Shown: positions 9,002 through 17,252 of the stretch, piece after piece | How positions within the stretch are numbered: position 1 is the first letter of the stretch | How the letters are laid out: every line of letters starts with the position of its first letter | DNA from: Dicyema japonicum | Lineage: Eukaryota; Dicyemida; Rhombozoa; Dicyemidae | DNA length: 22,482 bases | Reading direction: 5' to 3' | Assembly (NCBI GenBank): GCA_011109175.1 | Contig: RDEW01000030.1 | Coordinates: forward strand, 747,899-770,380 | Notes under the pieces: generated by a model | What the model was told of the DNA's origin: nothing | Databases searched by the model: none | What the model saw: the letters and a program-made list of their open reading frames with translations, nothing else | Position numbers and translations under genes: made by a program

Positions 9002-9889
9002 TTAACGTTGATTGAGCATCCTGTAAACGTTATCAATGTCAAATATTTTAACTTTGCAGACAAATGGTTGGATATTAACAGATACAAGTGGAAAATGTTC
9101 CCACCTCCCACAATTATTCATAGAAATACATTCACAATCTAACTTCTCTTCAATATCTCTGTTTGACCAATTTTGAAACGTCTAATTTGAGTTAACATCT
9201 AACCTGATTTACCGGAGGTTTTTTAATCCAAATGCTATTTTTGTTGACTTCGACAAAATTTTCTGATTTAATTTAAACACAAATAAACCATAAACGAAAT
9301 TATTCTCATAAGCATTGATCGGAGAAACTAAAGTCCCATTCACTTCCTTGCAAAGTTCTTCTGCAATTTTACAAGTTTTATGTTTCCTGTAGTATATATA
9401 GCAATCTTGCGAAGTACAGCTGACATCAACGACTATAATATCTACCACTCATATACTGCGAGCGACGCACAAAAACTTTCTGTTGTTATTGCAGCAAGTA
9501 GTTTGCCAATGTCCGCATTCGTTCATTTCCACACAATTCTTGCATGATTTAGTTTCGTAGGGTTCATGATTTGCCCAGTTTGTGTATCTATGCGGTTCTT
9601 TTTCGGTATCTTCAAATATCCAAAAATTATCGTTTAAGTATTTTGAAATGTATAAATATAGAATTAATCGATTTACTATAAATATATTCGTTTGTCCTAG
9701 AAGTGCGAATGTCTGTTAATTTCAGAGAGAATGATTCGCATAGTTGTTTAGCGTCGTAATAATCAAGTTGATCTCCCGTGTAGAGGTAATAATTGCTAAA
9801 CTTGGGGGACTTGATAAAATAACTCGAACCTAACATTTCAAGGTGGACTTACTTTGATAAATAAAAAGAGCGATGAATATAACCGGCAT
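9002..9889 (-). CDS. Secreted protein with two C-type lectin domains, 6 exons
   Basis: Minus-strand exons 9853-9889, 9677-9829, 9457-9654, 9289-9432, 9204-9262 and 9002-9181 sum to 771 nt, or 256 aa plus stop. ATG at 9889 opens a short signal peptide (MPVIFIALFIYQ). The first C-type lectin domain has YYDAKQLCESFSLKLTDIRT, NWANHEP and NECGHWQTTCCNNNRKFLC. The second has IAEELCKEVNGTLVSPI, NSIWIKKPP, FQNWSNRD and NNCGRWEHFPLV...PFVCK. These show the family's conserved cysteines, the C.W and W.N patterns and an EP motif. Four introns are GT...AG of 23, 24, 26 and 22 nt. The junction at about 9655-9676 has a GTAAAT donor but no AG acceptor; 22 nt keeps the frame and the alignment. The fourth and fifth exons (144 and 59 nt) match those of the paralogue at 11465-12075. 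The likely role is extracellular sugar or surface recognition. The odd junction could mean sequence error, noncanonical splicing or a new pseudogene. Confidence 0.8.
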
Positions 9890-11464
9890 TTCAAAGATTG
9901 TTAATTCTAGGAGTTAAATTGATACATGGAACCACATGTTTTAAAAGTGCAGTTATATTAATGATTTGGGTTTATTATAGCACTTAATGACTTTTCCTCC
10001 TACACATATGGTTTATAAATATTTTAGAATTTTAGTCTTATTAGATAAGCCCCCACAATTAGAATGAATAAATTTTTATTATCAGAAATTAAGTAAGGTT
10101 ATATATGAGGGAGAGTTGAAATTACATTGGTCTATCCTAAAGGGCCTTGAACTGGACTAAGTGGTCTATAATCAAATAGTTTCAATAAGCTTGACATATC
10201 AAAACAGATACAGTATTCCATACGGAAGGTCATTATTCTCTCTTCCACAGTCAAGCTCACTGGTCTCACTGGTCTTAATTTAACTTCGTGTTGGACCTCA
10301 TCTGGAGAGACCAGTCAGCCAAATGGTTAATTAGTCGAGACGATGAAGTTTTGACTTGTACAAAGTGTCTATTTAGCTTCATGATAAATGAAAACCTACA
10401 GTTAGAATAAAAATTATTTCAGCTGAAATAAAAAAATTTGAGAGTAATAATAGTTCATACACGATGCTCCTTTTAAAAGTAAAGCACGTTGAATATGGAG
10501 TCTTATTGATTGTTTAACTTTATCAATTCAATATATTAGATTTTAGTTCACTTGTTTATTAAGAGTCTTAAACAGGTGAATAAGTGTGATATGTTCCTGA
10601 CCAAAATCAGAGGTCCCAGGTTCGAATCTCGCCGCTGTCCATTCGGTTGAAAGTCCTACGCATTTGTGATTCTTTGAGTTGACGAGTGGCGCCGTCATCA
10701 GTGTTTTAACACTGCGGAACTAGATTGTCTTCTGGAAGTCATACGCAAACAATAAAAAAAGAACGAGAAGTCAAGAACTCTTTATGTCGGAAATTATTAT
10801 TATTAAAAAGCACTTTCACAAAACCAAAGGACGTTATATTAACTAAGTTCCCGTTTATGCCACACATGTCTTAGATATGTCTTGGATTAATTAACATTGT
10901 TGTTCTTACTTCTTAATTAAAATGTGAGCTTTGCCTAAGGTAGGTTTAAATAATAGAAACATTACCTACACCTTGCCGGGCGTGCTATGTTTTTTTAAAC
11001 AGGTAAAATCTAAATTTCTACTAAAGCTAAAATGTCTATATATCGCAGTTAGTTATTTTTATTTTCATTTTCAAGGAAATAGTTCTTATCCAAGTTCGTC
11101 AAAATTTTGACTTTTTTGATTTTATAACTTGATTTATATAACATTTTTGATTAAAAAGTCATATTTTTATAAGTTTTAAACAATTTTAAAAAACATGAAT
11201 TTTTGAATTTATTGACAAAAATCGCCCTACGCTAACAAATCAGATTCCCAAAATTGCTCGTATTTTTATACTACACAAGCGATCCAAACATTATATTGGA
11301 TATCATGCGATTCCCTTACTGTGTTGGTACTTGGGAAAACTTGGACATTTCATAGATGATTTCTATTTTTTTCAAAATTGTAAGGAATCAATTTTCATTA
11401 GCGAAATTTAACGAGATTAGTAATTATTAGTGATATTAGAAAAAATTATCCTTAGTATTAGTAA
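9890..11464. other. 1.6-kb intergenic region between the lectin genes; one SINE fragment
   Basis: Apart from the SINE copy at about 10590-10780, I find no supported gene or repeat. A short open run at about 11230-11354 (plus strand, ending GTWENLDIS) has no start or family. The sequence is A+T-rich and should contain the upstream region of the gene at 9002-9889, but no promoter motif is convincing. Confidence 0.45.
10590..10780 (+). mobile_element. tRNA-derived SINE, copy 2 (good B box)
   Basis: GGTTCGAATCT at 10619-10629 is a near-consensus RNA polymerase III B box. The following GCCGCTGTCC, GAAAGTCCTACGCAT, GACGAGTGGCGCCGTCATCA and CACTGCGGAAC align with the copy at 16262-16565. The A box is not clear here. 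The 3' half is missing or strongly diverged after AATAAAAAAAGAACGAGAAG, so this copy is truncated. Confidence 0.72.
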
Positions 11465-12075
11465 TTATATATGGACGTGTGGGTTCTTAGTGGTTGTGGT
11501 ACTAGTAGTAGTCGTAGTAGTTGTGGGAGTTGCAGTTGTGGTTTCAGCATTTTTATTATTCGAACACAAGCAGTAGTCACTTTGATCAACTATAGGAACT
11601 TTGCAGACAAATGGATAAGTGGCAGAGGATACAAGATCAGTTGAGAGATGCTCCCACTTCCCACAAAAACTCATTAAAGTACAATCTCCCCTCAAATTAT
11701 CGGCAACATCTCTATTAGACCAATATTGGAAGCTCTAAAATATAAATACACATAAACTTGATCGTGTGAAGGATGTTCTAGCCACATTTCAGTTTTAAAC
11801 AGATTAACAAAGTTATCTAATAAACTAAACCAGGGAACCATAAACAATCGAATTTTCATTCATATCTACTGGAGGGACTAGTGTGCCATTAATTCGATTA
11901 CAACGGTCCTCAGCCTCTTTACATGTAACTCTGTTAGGGTGGTAAAGATAGCAGTATGTAGATGTACAGAAGACATTTGTGGCTTTTTGTTATATTTTTT
12001 TTTACCTTCAACTTCACACATAAACCGTCTGTTATAATTGCAACAGGTTGTCTGCCACTTTCCGCATTCATCCAT
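11465..12075 (-). CDS. C-type lectin protein, 5'-partial, Thr-rich tail
   Basis: Exons 12006-12075, 11839-11982, 11758-11816 and 11465-11734 (minus) join in frame to 180 codons plus stop, across GT...AG introns of 23, 22 and 23 nt. The model begins inside the end of a first C-type lectin domain (MDECGKWQTTCCNYNRRFMC) because an N at 12076 cuts the gene. A full second domain follows: VTCKEAEDRCNRINGTLVPP, EMWLEHPSHDQSFQYWSN, SFCGKWEHLS and YPFVCK. The tail is a run of threonines (ETTTATPTTTTT and on) ending KNPHVHI, a likely O-glycosylated mucin-like stretch; no membrane anchor is seen. Exons of 144 and 59 nt equal those of the lectin gene at 9002-9889, so the two are paralogues in the same orientation. 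Missing: signal peptide and most of the first domain. Confidence 0.85.
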
Positions 12076-12076
12076 N
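12076..12076. other. Assembly gap marker (single N)
   Basis: One ambiguous base marks a join. To its left is a minus-strand lectin gene whose 5' part is absent. To its right is an unrelated plus-strand transposase fragment. The true distance is unknown, so linkage across this point should not be assumed. Confidence 0.9.
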
Positions 12077-12603
12077 TACAACAGTTTCACAGAAGAAGCT
12101 CAACCTGTACTGGATTATGTAGAAGATATTTGGATAGGACGTCCCGACCGCCGTCAAGTACGTCGTTGTCCACGTTTTGCCATGAATTGTGGAATTGTTT
12201 TTAAGCAGCGAGAGTTGCTGGGCCTAAAACAAATAACTCTTGCGAAGGATGGCATCATTCTTTTAATTCTTTAATTGGAGAATGTCATCCTACGATTTGG
12301 AAGTTTATTGATGTTTTGAAGAAAGAACAAGCAAGAAATGAAATTAAAATTGNATGGCATCATTCTTTTAATTCTTTAATTGGAGCGTGTCATCCTACGA
12401 TTTGGAAGTTTATTGATGTTTTGAAGAAAGAACAAGCAAGAAATGAAATTAAAATTGAACAGTACATTGCTGGTGGGGAAGGTCCTACACAAAAGAAAAA
12501 ATACAGAGATAATGCTTTAAGAATTCAACGCATTGTAAATGACTTCGATGATCGCGAAATTCTTGACTATTTAAAAGGCATTGCCTATAATTTAGCATTT
12601 TAG
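12077..12603 (+). pseudogene. MULE-type transposase C-terminal fragment, broken
   Basis: The plus-strand frames give YNSFTEEAQPVLDYVEDIWI, GRPDRRQVRRCPRF, then in the next frame CHELWNCF, a TAA stop, AGPKTNNSCEGWHHSFNSLI, CHPTIWKFIDVLKKEQARNE and a final TAG at 12601-12603. The TNN..EGWH..F...I...HP..W.F...L..EQ pattern is typical of the C-terminal part of MULE-domain (Mutator-like) transposases. Faults seen are one frameshift after RRCPRF, one nonsense codon after WNCF, and an N at 12353 within a duplicated 104-bp segment. Some faults could be assembly errors, but as given it cannot encode a working enzyme. Confidence 0.75.
12249..12457. repeat. 104-bp duplication split by an N (12353)
   Basis: 12249-12352 and 12354-12457 are the same sequence (ATGGCATCATTCTTTTAATT to AAAATTG) with two substitutions, separated by one N. 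The natural reading is two contigs whose overlapping ends were laid end to end. If the copies are merged, the transposase frame here becomes continuous. Confidence 0.9.
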
Positions 12604-12720
12604 AAATTAACACAATGTTTTTGTTAATAATTGTCATAAACTTGTTTTCTAAAAATTATATTATCATAAATATTCATTTAAAGTTTGACCTTTATTATTA
12701 ATCAATAATCAGTAAGATAA
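12604..12720. other. Intergenic, nothing recognised
   Basis: Short A+T-rich spacer between the transposase remnant and the tandem duplication. Confidence 0.4.
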
Positions 12721-13006
12721 TTTTTCTATCACTTTAACCAATACACACACGTGTGGCGCACATCGTTGATTAAAATTTAACACTATTTGGAGAATTGAGG
12801 TTTTCAAATTTCTTCTATCTTGGGAAACTGGCCACGTGACTCATATCGTCAAATTAATCTTAATTTTTCTATCACTTTAACCAATACACACACGTGTGGT
12901 GCACATCGTTGATTAAAATTTAACACTATTTGGAGAATTGAGGTTTTCAAATTTCTTCTATCTTGGGAAACTGGCCACGTGACTCATATCGTCAAATTAA
13001 TCTCCA
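12721..13006. repeat. Tandem duplication, 2 x 143 bp, with CACGTG motifs
   Basis: 12721-12863 and 12864-13006 are direct copies differing at about one internal base (GGCGCA against GGTGCA). Each copy contains ACACGTGTGG and GCCACGTGAC; a further CCACGTGG occurs near 13067. The repeated E-box-like palindromes may be incidental. No gene lies directly downstream on the plus strand. Confidence 0.9.
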
Positions 13007-13086
13007 AAATCACATTTTAATAATAATATAAAAAAATCAAAATTTCGACCTCTTCTTTCAAGAACCCACGTGGTTGCTTGAATTAA

Positions 13087-13162
13087 CCGGCGATGATTTT
13101 ACCAGCGATGAATTTACCTCGCGATGAATTTACCGGTGATGAATTTACCGGCGATGAATTTA
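13087..13162 (+). repeat. Minisatellite, five units of 15-16 bp
   Basis: Five consecutive units follow the pattern CCGGCGATGAATTTA (lengths 15, 15, 16, 15, 15) with small changes at positions 3-5. The frame through it gives MNLPVMNLP, but it is explained by the repeat and is not evidence for a gene. Confidence 0.9.
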
Positions 13163-13497
13163 CCTAGAACCCTACCGAGATCATTTTTTTTCAAGTCCTA
13201 TCCTAATTTAAACATGAGTCGAAAAACTGTGTGTACTTCTGATAACATTCAATCCTTTTCACAACAGCTTCATGCGCTGGTCTTAAGAAGTATCCCTGAA
13301 CGCTTAGGACTTCCTTGAGCCTCATAGGAAAGCAATGGTCAGATGACCAATCGCTCAAACACAATAAATGTTAAAGTAAAAGGTATTCCTTGGTGTCAAG
13401 TGAAATAAATTGTGACAAAGGCTATTTTCATATTAAAGCTATTTTTGTAAATGTATGGAAATGTTGATGCTTATAATGATTGATTATTCTAAATTTA
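13163..13497. other. Intergenic, nothing recognised
   Basis: A weak open frame continues from the minisatellite to 13318 without family features. The remainder is A+T-rich sequence. Confidence 0.4.
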
Positions 13498-13689
13498 CTA
13501 CATTTTAATTATTTCCATCTCATAAATACTTTGATGAACTTTTAATGCGAAATTTAAAGAAAAATTAATTTTAAGCACGTAAATCCAACAATAACCAATT
13601 ATAAACGACAAAACCAAGTTTATGTGCCCAATAACGTGATTCCATAAACCATTCTCCTTACTATTCTTACTTTCTGAAACCTTCTGCAT
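13498..13689 (-). CDS. Small ORF with one predicted membrane helix, doubtful
   Basis: A 63-codon minus-strand frame from ATG 13689 has a polar start, then HVIGHINLVLSFIIGYCWIY, a plausible single membrane helix, then a basic/polar tail. No homologue is recognised and no introns are needed. At this length in A+T-rich DNA a hydrophobic frame can arise by chance, so this is only a candidate. Confidence 0.25.
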   Translation of the reverse strand: MQKVSESKNSKENGLWNHVIGHINLVLSFIIGYCWIYVLKINFSLNFALKVHQSIYEMEIIKM

Positions 13690-13779
13690 TTAATTTATTA
13701 GCCTTAGATACTGTGAGAAAACAAGTTAATAATTATAAATTGGTCTTATCCAGTTCTCATGGTCGCAGAAGCAGAGTCA

Positions 13780-13945
13780 CGCATAACCCAACCCGGAAGC
13801 AACGTAAAGAGAACATTCAGTCACTGCAGCTGTGGGAACCCCTCCAATTGACTGAGGAACAGCAAATGATCCTTTTTGTGTTTCCTAGTAATAGGTGTTA
13901 CCTGAGACGGGGGATCATATGACGCCACTTTAGTAGAACATGAAA
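13780..13945 (-). repeat. Repeat family B, minus-strand copy
   Basis: On the minus strand, GTGGCGTCATATGATCCCCC leads to ACAAAAAGGATCATTTGCTG and CCCACAGCTGCAG. The same order occurs at 17030-17160 and, more diverged, at 17700-17840 and 5630-5790. The frame here reads KVASYDPPSQVTP and HKKDHLLFL. The DNA similarity is clear; the encoded family is not recognised. It usually lies next to LINE motifs, so it is probably part of a LINE. Confidence 0.6.
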
Positions 13946-13958
13946 TAAATAATGAACA

Positions 13959-14274
13959 GAGGAAAGGAAGAGAAACCTTCAGCCAAGTAGTTAATGGGAG
14001 AATTAAACCCAAATGATCGTTGAGATATGATATCCCTACCAATATCCACATCTGGTCTAAAGGAAAGATAAAATACAATAATTTATAATAAATATATTAC
14101 AAATAATCTATTTGAAGAGGAAAGGAAGAGAAACCTTCAGCCAAGTAGTTAATGGGAGAATTAAACCCAAATGATCGTTGAGATATGATATCCCTACCAA
14201 TATCCACATCTGGTCTAAAGGAAAGATAAAATACAATAATTTATAATAAATATATTACAAATAATCTATTTGAA
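13959..14274. repeat. Perfect tandem duplication, 2 x 158 bp, at the CK1 3' end
   Basis: 13959-14116 and 14117-14274 appear identical by eye. The second copy includes the last bases and the stop codon of the CK1 gene (14266-14268), so the first duplicates its 3' flank. This is either a very recent duplication or an assembly overlap. Confidence 0.92.
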
Positions 14275-15412
14275 TTTACGTTTCTTAAATAACTTTAAGA
14301 ATCCCTTCCACTTTGACTTATTTTGTGTAAAAGCCTAATATAAGAAAAATACATACTCTGGAGTCAATATTACTAATATGTGAAACTAAAGGACTGGTGG
14401 CTCCATGAGCTGCCCAATCAGCCTCGCATTCGTCAGAAAGAGTGGATAAGACCTCATCCATTAGATTAGTAAAATATTCGTAGTGAGGATCATCAGTGAA
14501 GCCAAGTTCTCGTGAGTATTTAAGAATGCTGGCAAATTGTTCTAAATATAAATAAAAATAAAACGAGGGAAATCTCCACATAGTTGGTCAATGGAAGTAT
14601 TTATTTTTTTATGACATATATTTTGGTATCTCTCCTTAACAGTATCAGCATGCAGTCCTTGCCATGGAAGAGATCCTCTGAGAAAGTAAAAGATCATGTG
14701 ACAGATAGCCTCCAAGTCATCTCTTCTACTCTGTTCTACAATAACAAATTTTTCAACCTAATCCTCTGTGAGTGTTAATACTCATATAACGAGCAGTCCC
14801 TGTGAGATTCTTATGATCTCTGAACTGAATGTGGGCGCCTGTCTTAGGATCCCTGAATTCCTTGGACAGCCCAAAATCTACAATGTGAACAACTCGGTCT
14901 TTGTTTCCACGTCCTAATAGAAAATTCTCTGGTTTTATGTCTCTGTAAACAATCCCCTTCGAATGGACATATGAAATTAAGGGGAACTTTAATTATTCCA
15001 CACTGAACCAGCTGCATCGCCAACAAGGCAACTTTCTTCACGGAAAAAATACGGCCACATGCATTAAAGTGACACTCCAGACTAGGTCCTAACAGGTCTA
15101 ACACCAGTACGTTATAGTGTTCGTGAATTCCGTAATAATGTACATTAGGTACCCCATCTTGCAATTACTTAATACTATACCTTTGGGACATAACATTTTA
15201 TAGTACTGGTACTCATAGTGAAGTTGGGGAGAACGAGCCTTCACACTCTCCTACAGTTATATATTACACTACCATTTTTATCGCATACTTCACTTGTGTC
15301 GATAAATTTGTACCTATTATAGATATATAACACTACATATTTTTATCTCACCAAAATTCCCAGCACCTAAACTATGCCCTAGTTCATATAAGCCATTAAC
15401 GAGACTATTCAT
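14266..15412 (-). CDS. Casein kinase 1 (gamma/YCK-like), 8 exons
   Basis: Minus-strand exons 15337-15412, 15273-15313, 15181-15250, 15009-15157, 14758-14986, 14565-14735, 14357-14541 and 14266-14334 sum to 329 aa plus stop. All seven introns are GT...AG, 22 or 23 nt. This Ser/Thr kinase has LGAGNFGE (16-22, nucleotide loop), AIKM with catalytic Lys38, the CK1-type [16 protein letters not shown] with catalytic Asp128, VDFG with Asp149, and the CK1 hallmarks [22 protein letters not shown] and [10 protein letters not shown]. The segment is full length for a CK1 kinase domain with a short C-terminal extension. Of the CK1 branches it looks closest to the membrane-linked gamma/YCK type, judged from memory of motifs. 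Those kinases are usually anchored by C-terminal palmitoylated cysteines. This one ends [14 protein letters not shown], basic and aromatic with no cysteine, perhaps a direct lipid-binding tail. GAR1 lies 137 bp upstream on the same strand. Confidence 0.93.
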
Positions 15413-15549
15413 TTCACTTATTCGAATTTATTAACCTATTAAGACTTTGACAATTTAATGGTAATTCAGGTTAACCAGATTAACAATACCTTAAATTAAA
15501 TTATTTATAAAAACAAATTATTATTTATAAAATGTTTTCAAAAGTAAAA
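15413..15549 (-). other. 137-bp spacer between GAR1 and CK1, same strand
   Basis: Very short intergenic gap for two genes on one strand. It must hold the 3' end of GAR1 and the 5' end of CK1. It is A+T-rich. No acceptor motif or promoter element can be assigned with confidence. Confidence 0.5.
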
Positions 15550-16120
15550 TTAAAATCGTCTTCCTCTGAAAGTACCTCTCCCACGAGGACCTCCTCGACC
15601 ACGCGTGTTGAAGGACCCTCCTCTTCCACGTGAACCAAACGATCCTCCTCTACCTCGCTGACTGGCTTGTCCTCTTCCTCCTCTAGAGGCACCTCGACCT
15701 CTAGTAGAAGACTGTGATTCTGTAAAACGTGAGATTGGCAGCAGTTTGGCTGAGTCTACGAATAGTTCAGTCCCATTTGGAAGAGACTTTCCCTTAATTC
15801 CTGCGGATGCCTTGACAGAGCACATAAAGTCATTGATTGGTCCCATGATGTCATCAACCTTTAATTATACAAAGACATACATTTCCGATTTGTTGTTTGC
15901 TGTGATTATAAATATATGCATTAAAGAAGGGAACATGATCCCGTCCATTACATTTCATGAGTATAAAATCATTGAATGTTCCAGATTTAGTTCCTAGTAA
16001 AACCGTCTCAGAGTTTCCACCGGAATATCCACCATGATTGTCGTTAAATCTCCCTCTGTTATTATTAAAGCCTCCTCTGTTATATCCTCCATTATATCCA
16101 CCTCTTTGAGTGTGCATCAT
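15550..16120 (-). CDS. GAR1: H/ACA ribonucleoprotein subunit GAR1, 2 exons
   Basis: Exons 15881-16120 and 15550-15858 (minus) join across a 22-nt intron (GTATGT...AAAG) into 182 codons. GAR1 is a core protein of box H/ACA snoRNPs, which guide pseudouridylation of rRNA and snRNA in the nucleolus and Cajal bodies. The N-terminus is an RGG-type region (TQRGGYNGGYNRGG, with FNNNRGRF). The conserved core reads ETVLLG, VPFFNAYIYN, QIGNVDDIMGPINDF and KLLPISRF, matching the GAR1 beta-barrel order. A second RGG box follows (SRGGRGQASQRGRGG and on), ending RGRRF. The core motif QIGNVDDIMGP exists only after splicing. Start: the first ATG pair at 16118-16120 gives MMHTQRGG. Length fits the family (about 180-220 aa). 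Confidence 0.95.
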
Positions 16121-16261
16121 TTTTGGTAATATTTCCACTAAAATAAACGTGTTTAAATTTAATTTAAATATGATTTTTAATTGATATTGATATTAAATTA
16201 TTATTTTAAGTTAATAACTGTTGATATTTTTATTTTCTGTTTGTTTGTCTTAGTATCAACT

Positions 16262-16565
16262 TCCTGGTGGCATAGTGGTTAGGTGTCGGGCAAAGTGGCT
16301 TAGGTTACGTGTTTGATTCTCGCTGCTGTTCACCTGGTGGAAGGTTCCACGCATCTACGATACTAAAATGGTTTGACGATTGACGCCGTCATCAGTGGAC
16401 TTCACTGCGGAACTCGATTGTCTAGAAAGGACACTCACACAAGAAAAAGAAAAAAAAGTGAAGATCATTCTTTGGCTCTATGATTAGTTAAAATTAACTG
16501 TTCTTTACTTAAATAAAGTGTGTGTCCTGCCTATGCGGAGCTATAAATATTATGGTTCTCGAGAA
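16262..16565 (+). mobile_element. tRNA-derived SINE, copy 3 (best preserved)
   Basis: TGGCATAGTGG at 16268-16278 is a consensus-like pol III A box, and GTGTTTGATTC at 16310-16320 is a slightly decayed B box, 42 bp apart as in a tRNA head. The unrelated body carries GGAAGGTTCCACGCATCTAC, GACGCCGTCATCAGTG, CACTGCGGAACTCGATTGTC, an A-rich AAGAAAAAGAAAAAAAAG, AGTGAAGATCATTCTTTGGC and CTTAAATAAAGTGTGTGTCC. Copies at 8150-8430 and 10590-10780 share the body. Total length is about 300 bp. It is mobilised in trans by a LINE by analogy; the partner is unknown. Confidence 0.85.
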
Positions 16566-17000
16566 AAGGCTGTTATTATTATCAACTTTCTGATGGCGTT
16601 CTTGGGAAACCTAAGAGACCAAAAAGATCTGAGTGGACTGGATGTCATATACAAACAGTTCATCGAGATTACAATAGGATACGCATGAAATATCTGGGGA
16701 TCTAACCTTGCTGCAACGAATTTGGACAAGATCTACAACATTCAAGTGAAGACAGCAAGCATACTAAGGAAATATTCCCGTATGGCAACCTTGACAAGAA
16801 ACCTAGAAAATATGATAGAGGCGAATGGAACAGTGCCCATGCAAAGGAATCGAGAAAGCGGACTTTGTCCATATCGAAATGCGCAGGAGCGCAGTCGCAA
16901 CACCGAAAAAAGATGCGTAGACTGTTGAGAGAGGCCGGAATCACCTGAATTTTGTTTATTTTAGATATGACGGTGGTTTTCTGGTTTAATAATAATAATA
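16566..17000 (+). mobile_element. LINE reverse transcriptase 3' fragment with (AAT)n tail
   Basis: VIYKQFIEITIGYA, a stop, then NIWGSNLAATNLDKIYNIQV matches the thumb-region motif seen at 1840-1960 (LYKQYIEPTIGCACAAWG). The frame continues to TGA at 16942 with a basic tail (NRESGLCPYRNAQERSRNTE). AATAATAATAATAA at 16989-17001 could be the short microsatellite that ends some LINEs. The in-frame stop at 16686 marks it as dead. Confidence 0.7.
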
Positions 17001-17026
17001 AGTTTGCTGTTTGTTTTTTCCTCTTC

Positions 17027-17240
17027 TCTCTTCCTATTAGAGTGGCGTCATGTGATCCACCTGTCTAGGTGGCGCCCAGTCTCTGGCTGGCACGAAAAAG
17101 TATCATTTGCTCTCCCCCACTCCACAGAAAGTGTCTCCACAGCTGCTAGTATAGACGTCTTTTATTCTTCATCCTGATTCCGGATAGATTCTGTTTTAGT
17201 AGAGGTGGAAACTGGATACACTTAATTAAGTGTTTACTTT
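17027..17240 (+). repeat. Repeat family B, plus-strand copy 1
   Basis: TTAGAGTGGCGTCATGTGAT, GTCTAGGTGGCGCCCAGT, ACGAAAAAGTATCATTTGCT and TCCACAGCTGCTAG align with 13780-13945 (minus) and 17690-17910. It ends in ATACACTTAATTAAGT, also shared with the next copy. It directly precedes the LINE C-terminal fragment and probably belongs to the same element. Confidence 0.65.
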
Positions 17241-17252
17241 AACTTCTTATCT

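Noticed and set aside
11962-12274. Plus-strand ORFs running across the N at 12076
   Set aside because: They join lectin antisense sequence to transposase sequence across an assembly gap.
13124-13318. ORF with repeated MNLP
   Set aside because: Its first half is a 15-bp minisatellite and the rest lacks any domain.
13713-14078. Overlapping open frames on both strands next to the CK1 3' end
   Set aside because: They fall in repeat family B and the 158-bp duplication; no independent coding evidence.
14584-14778. Plus-strand ORF inside the CK1 gene
   Set aside because: Antisense to CK1 exons and an intron; the CK1 frame carries conserved kinase motifs.
15746-15997. Plus-strand ORF over GAR1
   Set aside because: Antisense shadow of the GAR1 core.
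16261-16345. Functional tRNA gene
   Set aside because: A and B boxes are present, but the sequence lacks a convincing acceptor stem and is followed by a body shared with other copies, so it is a SINE head.
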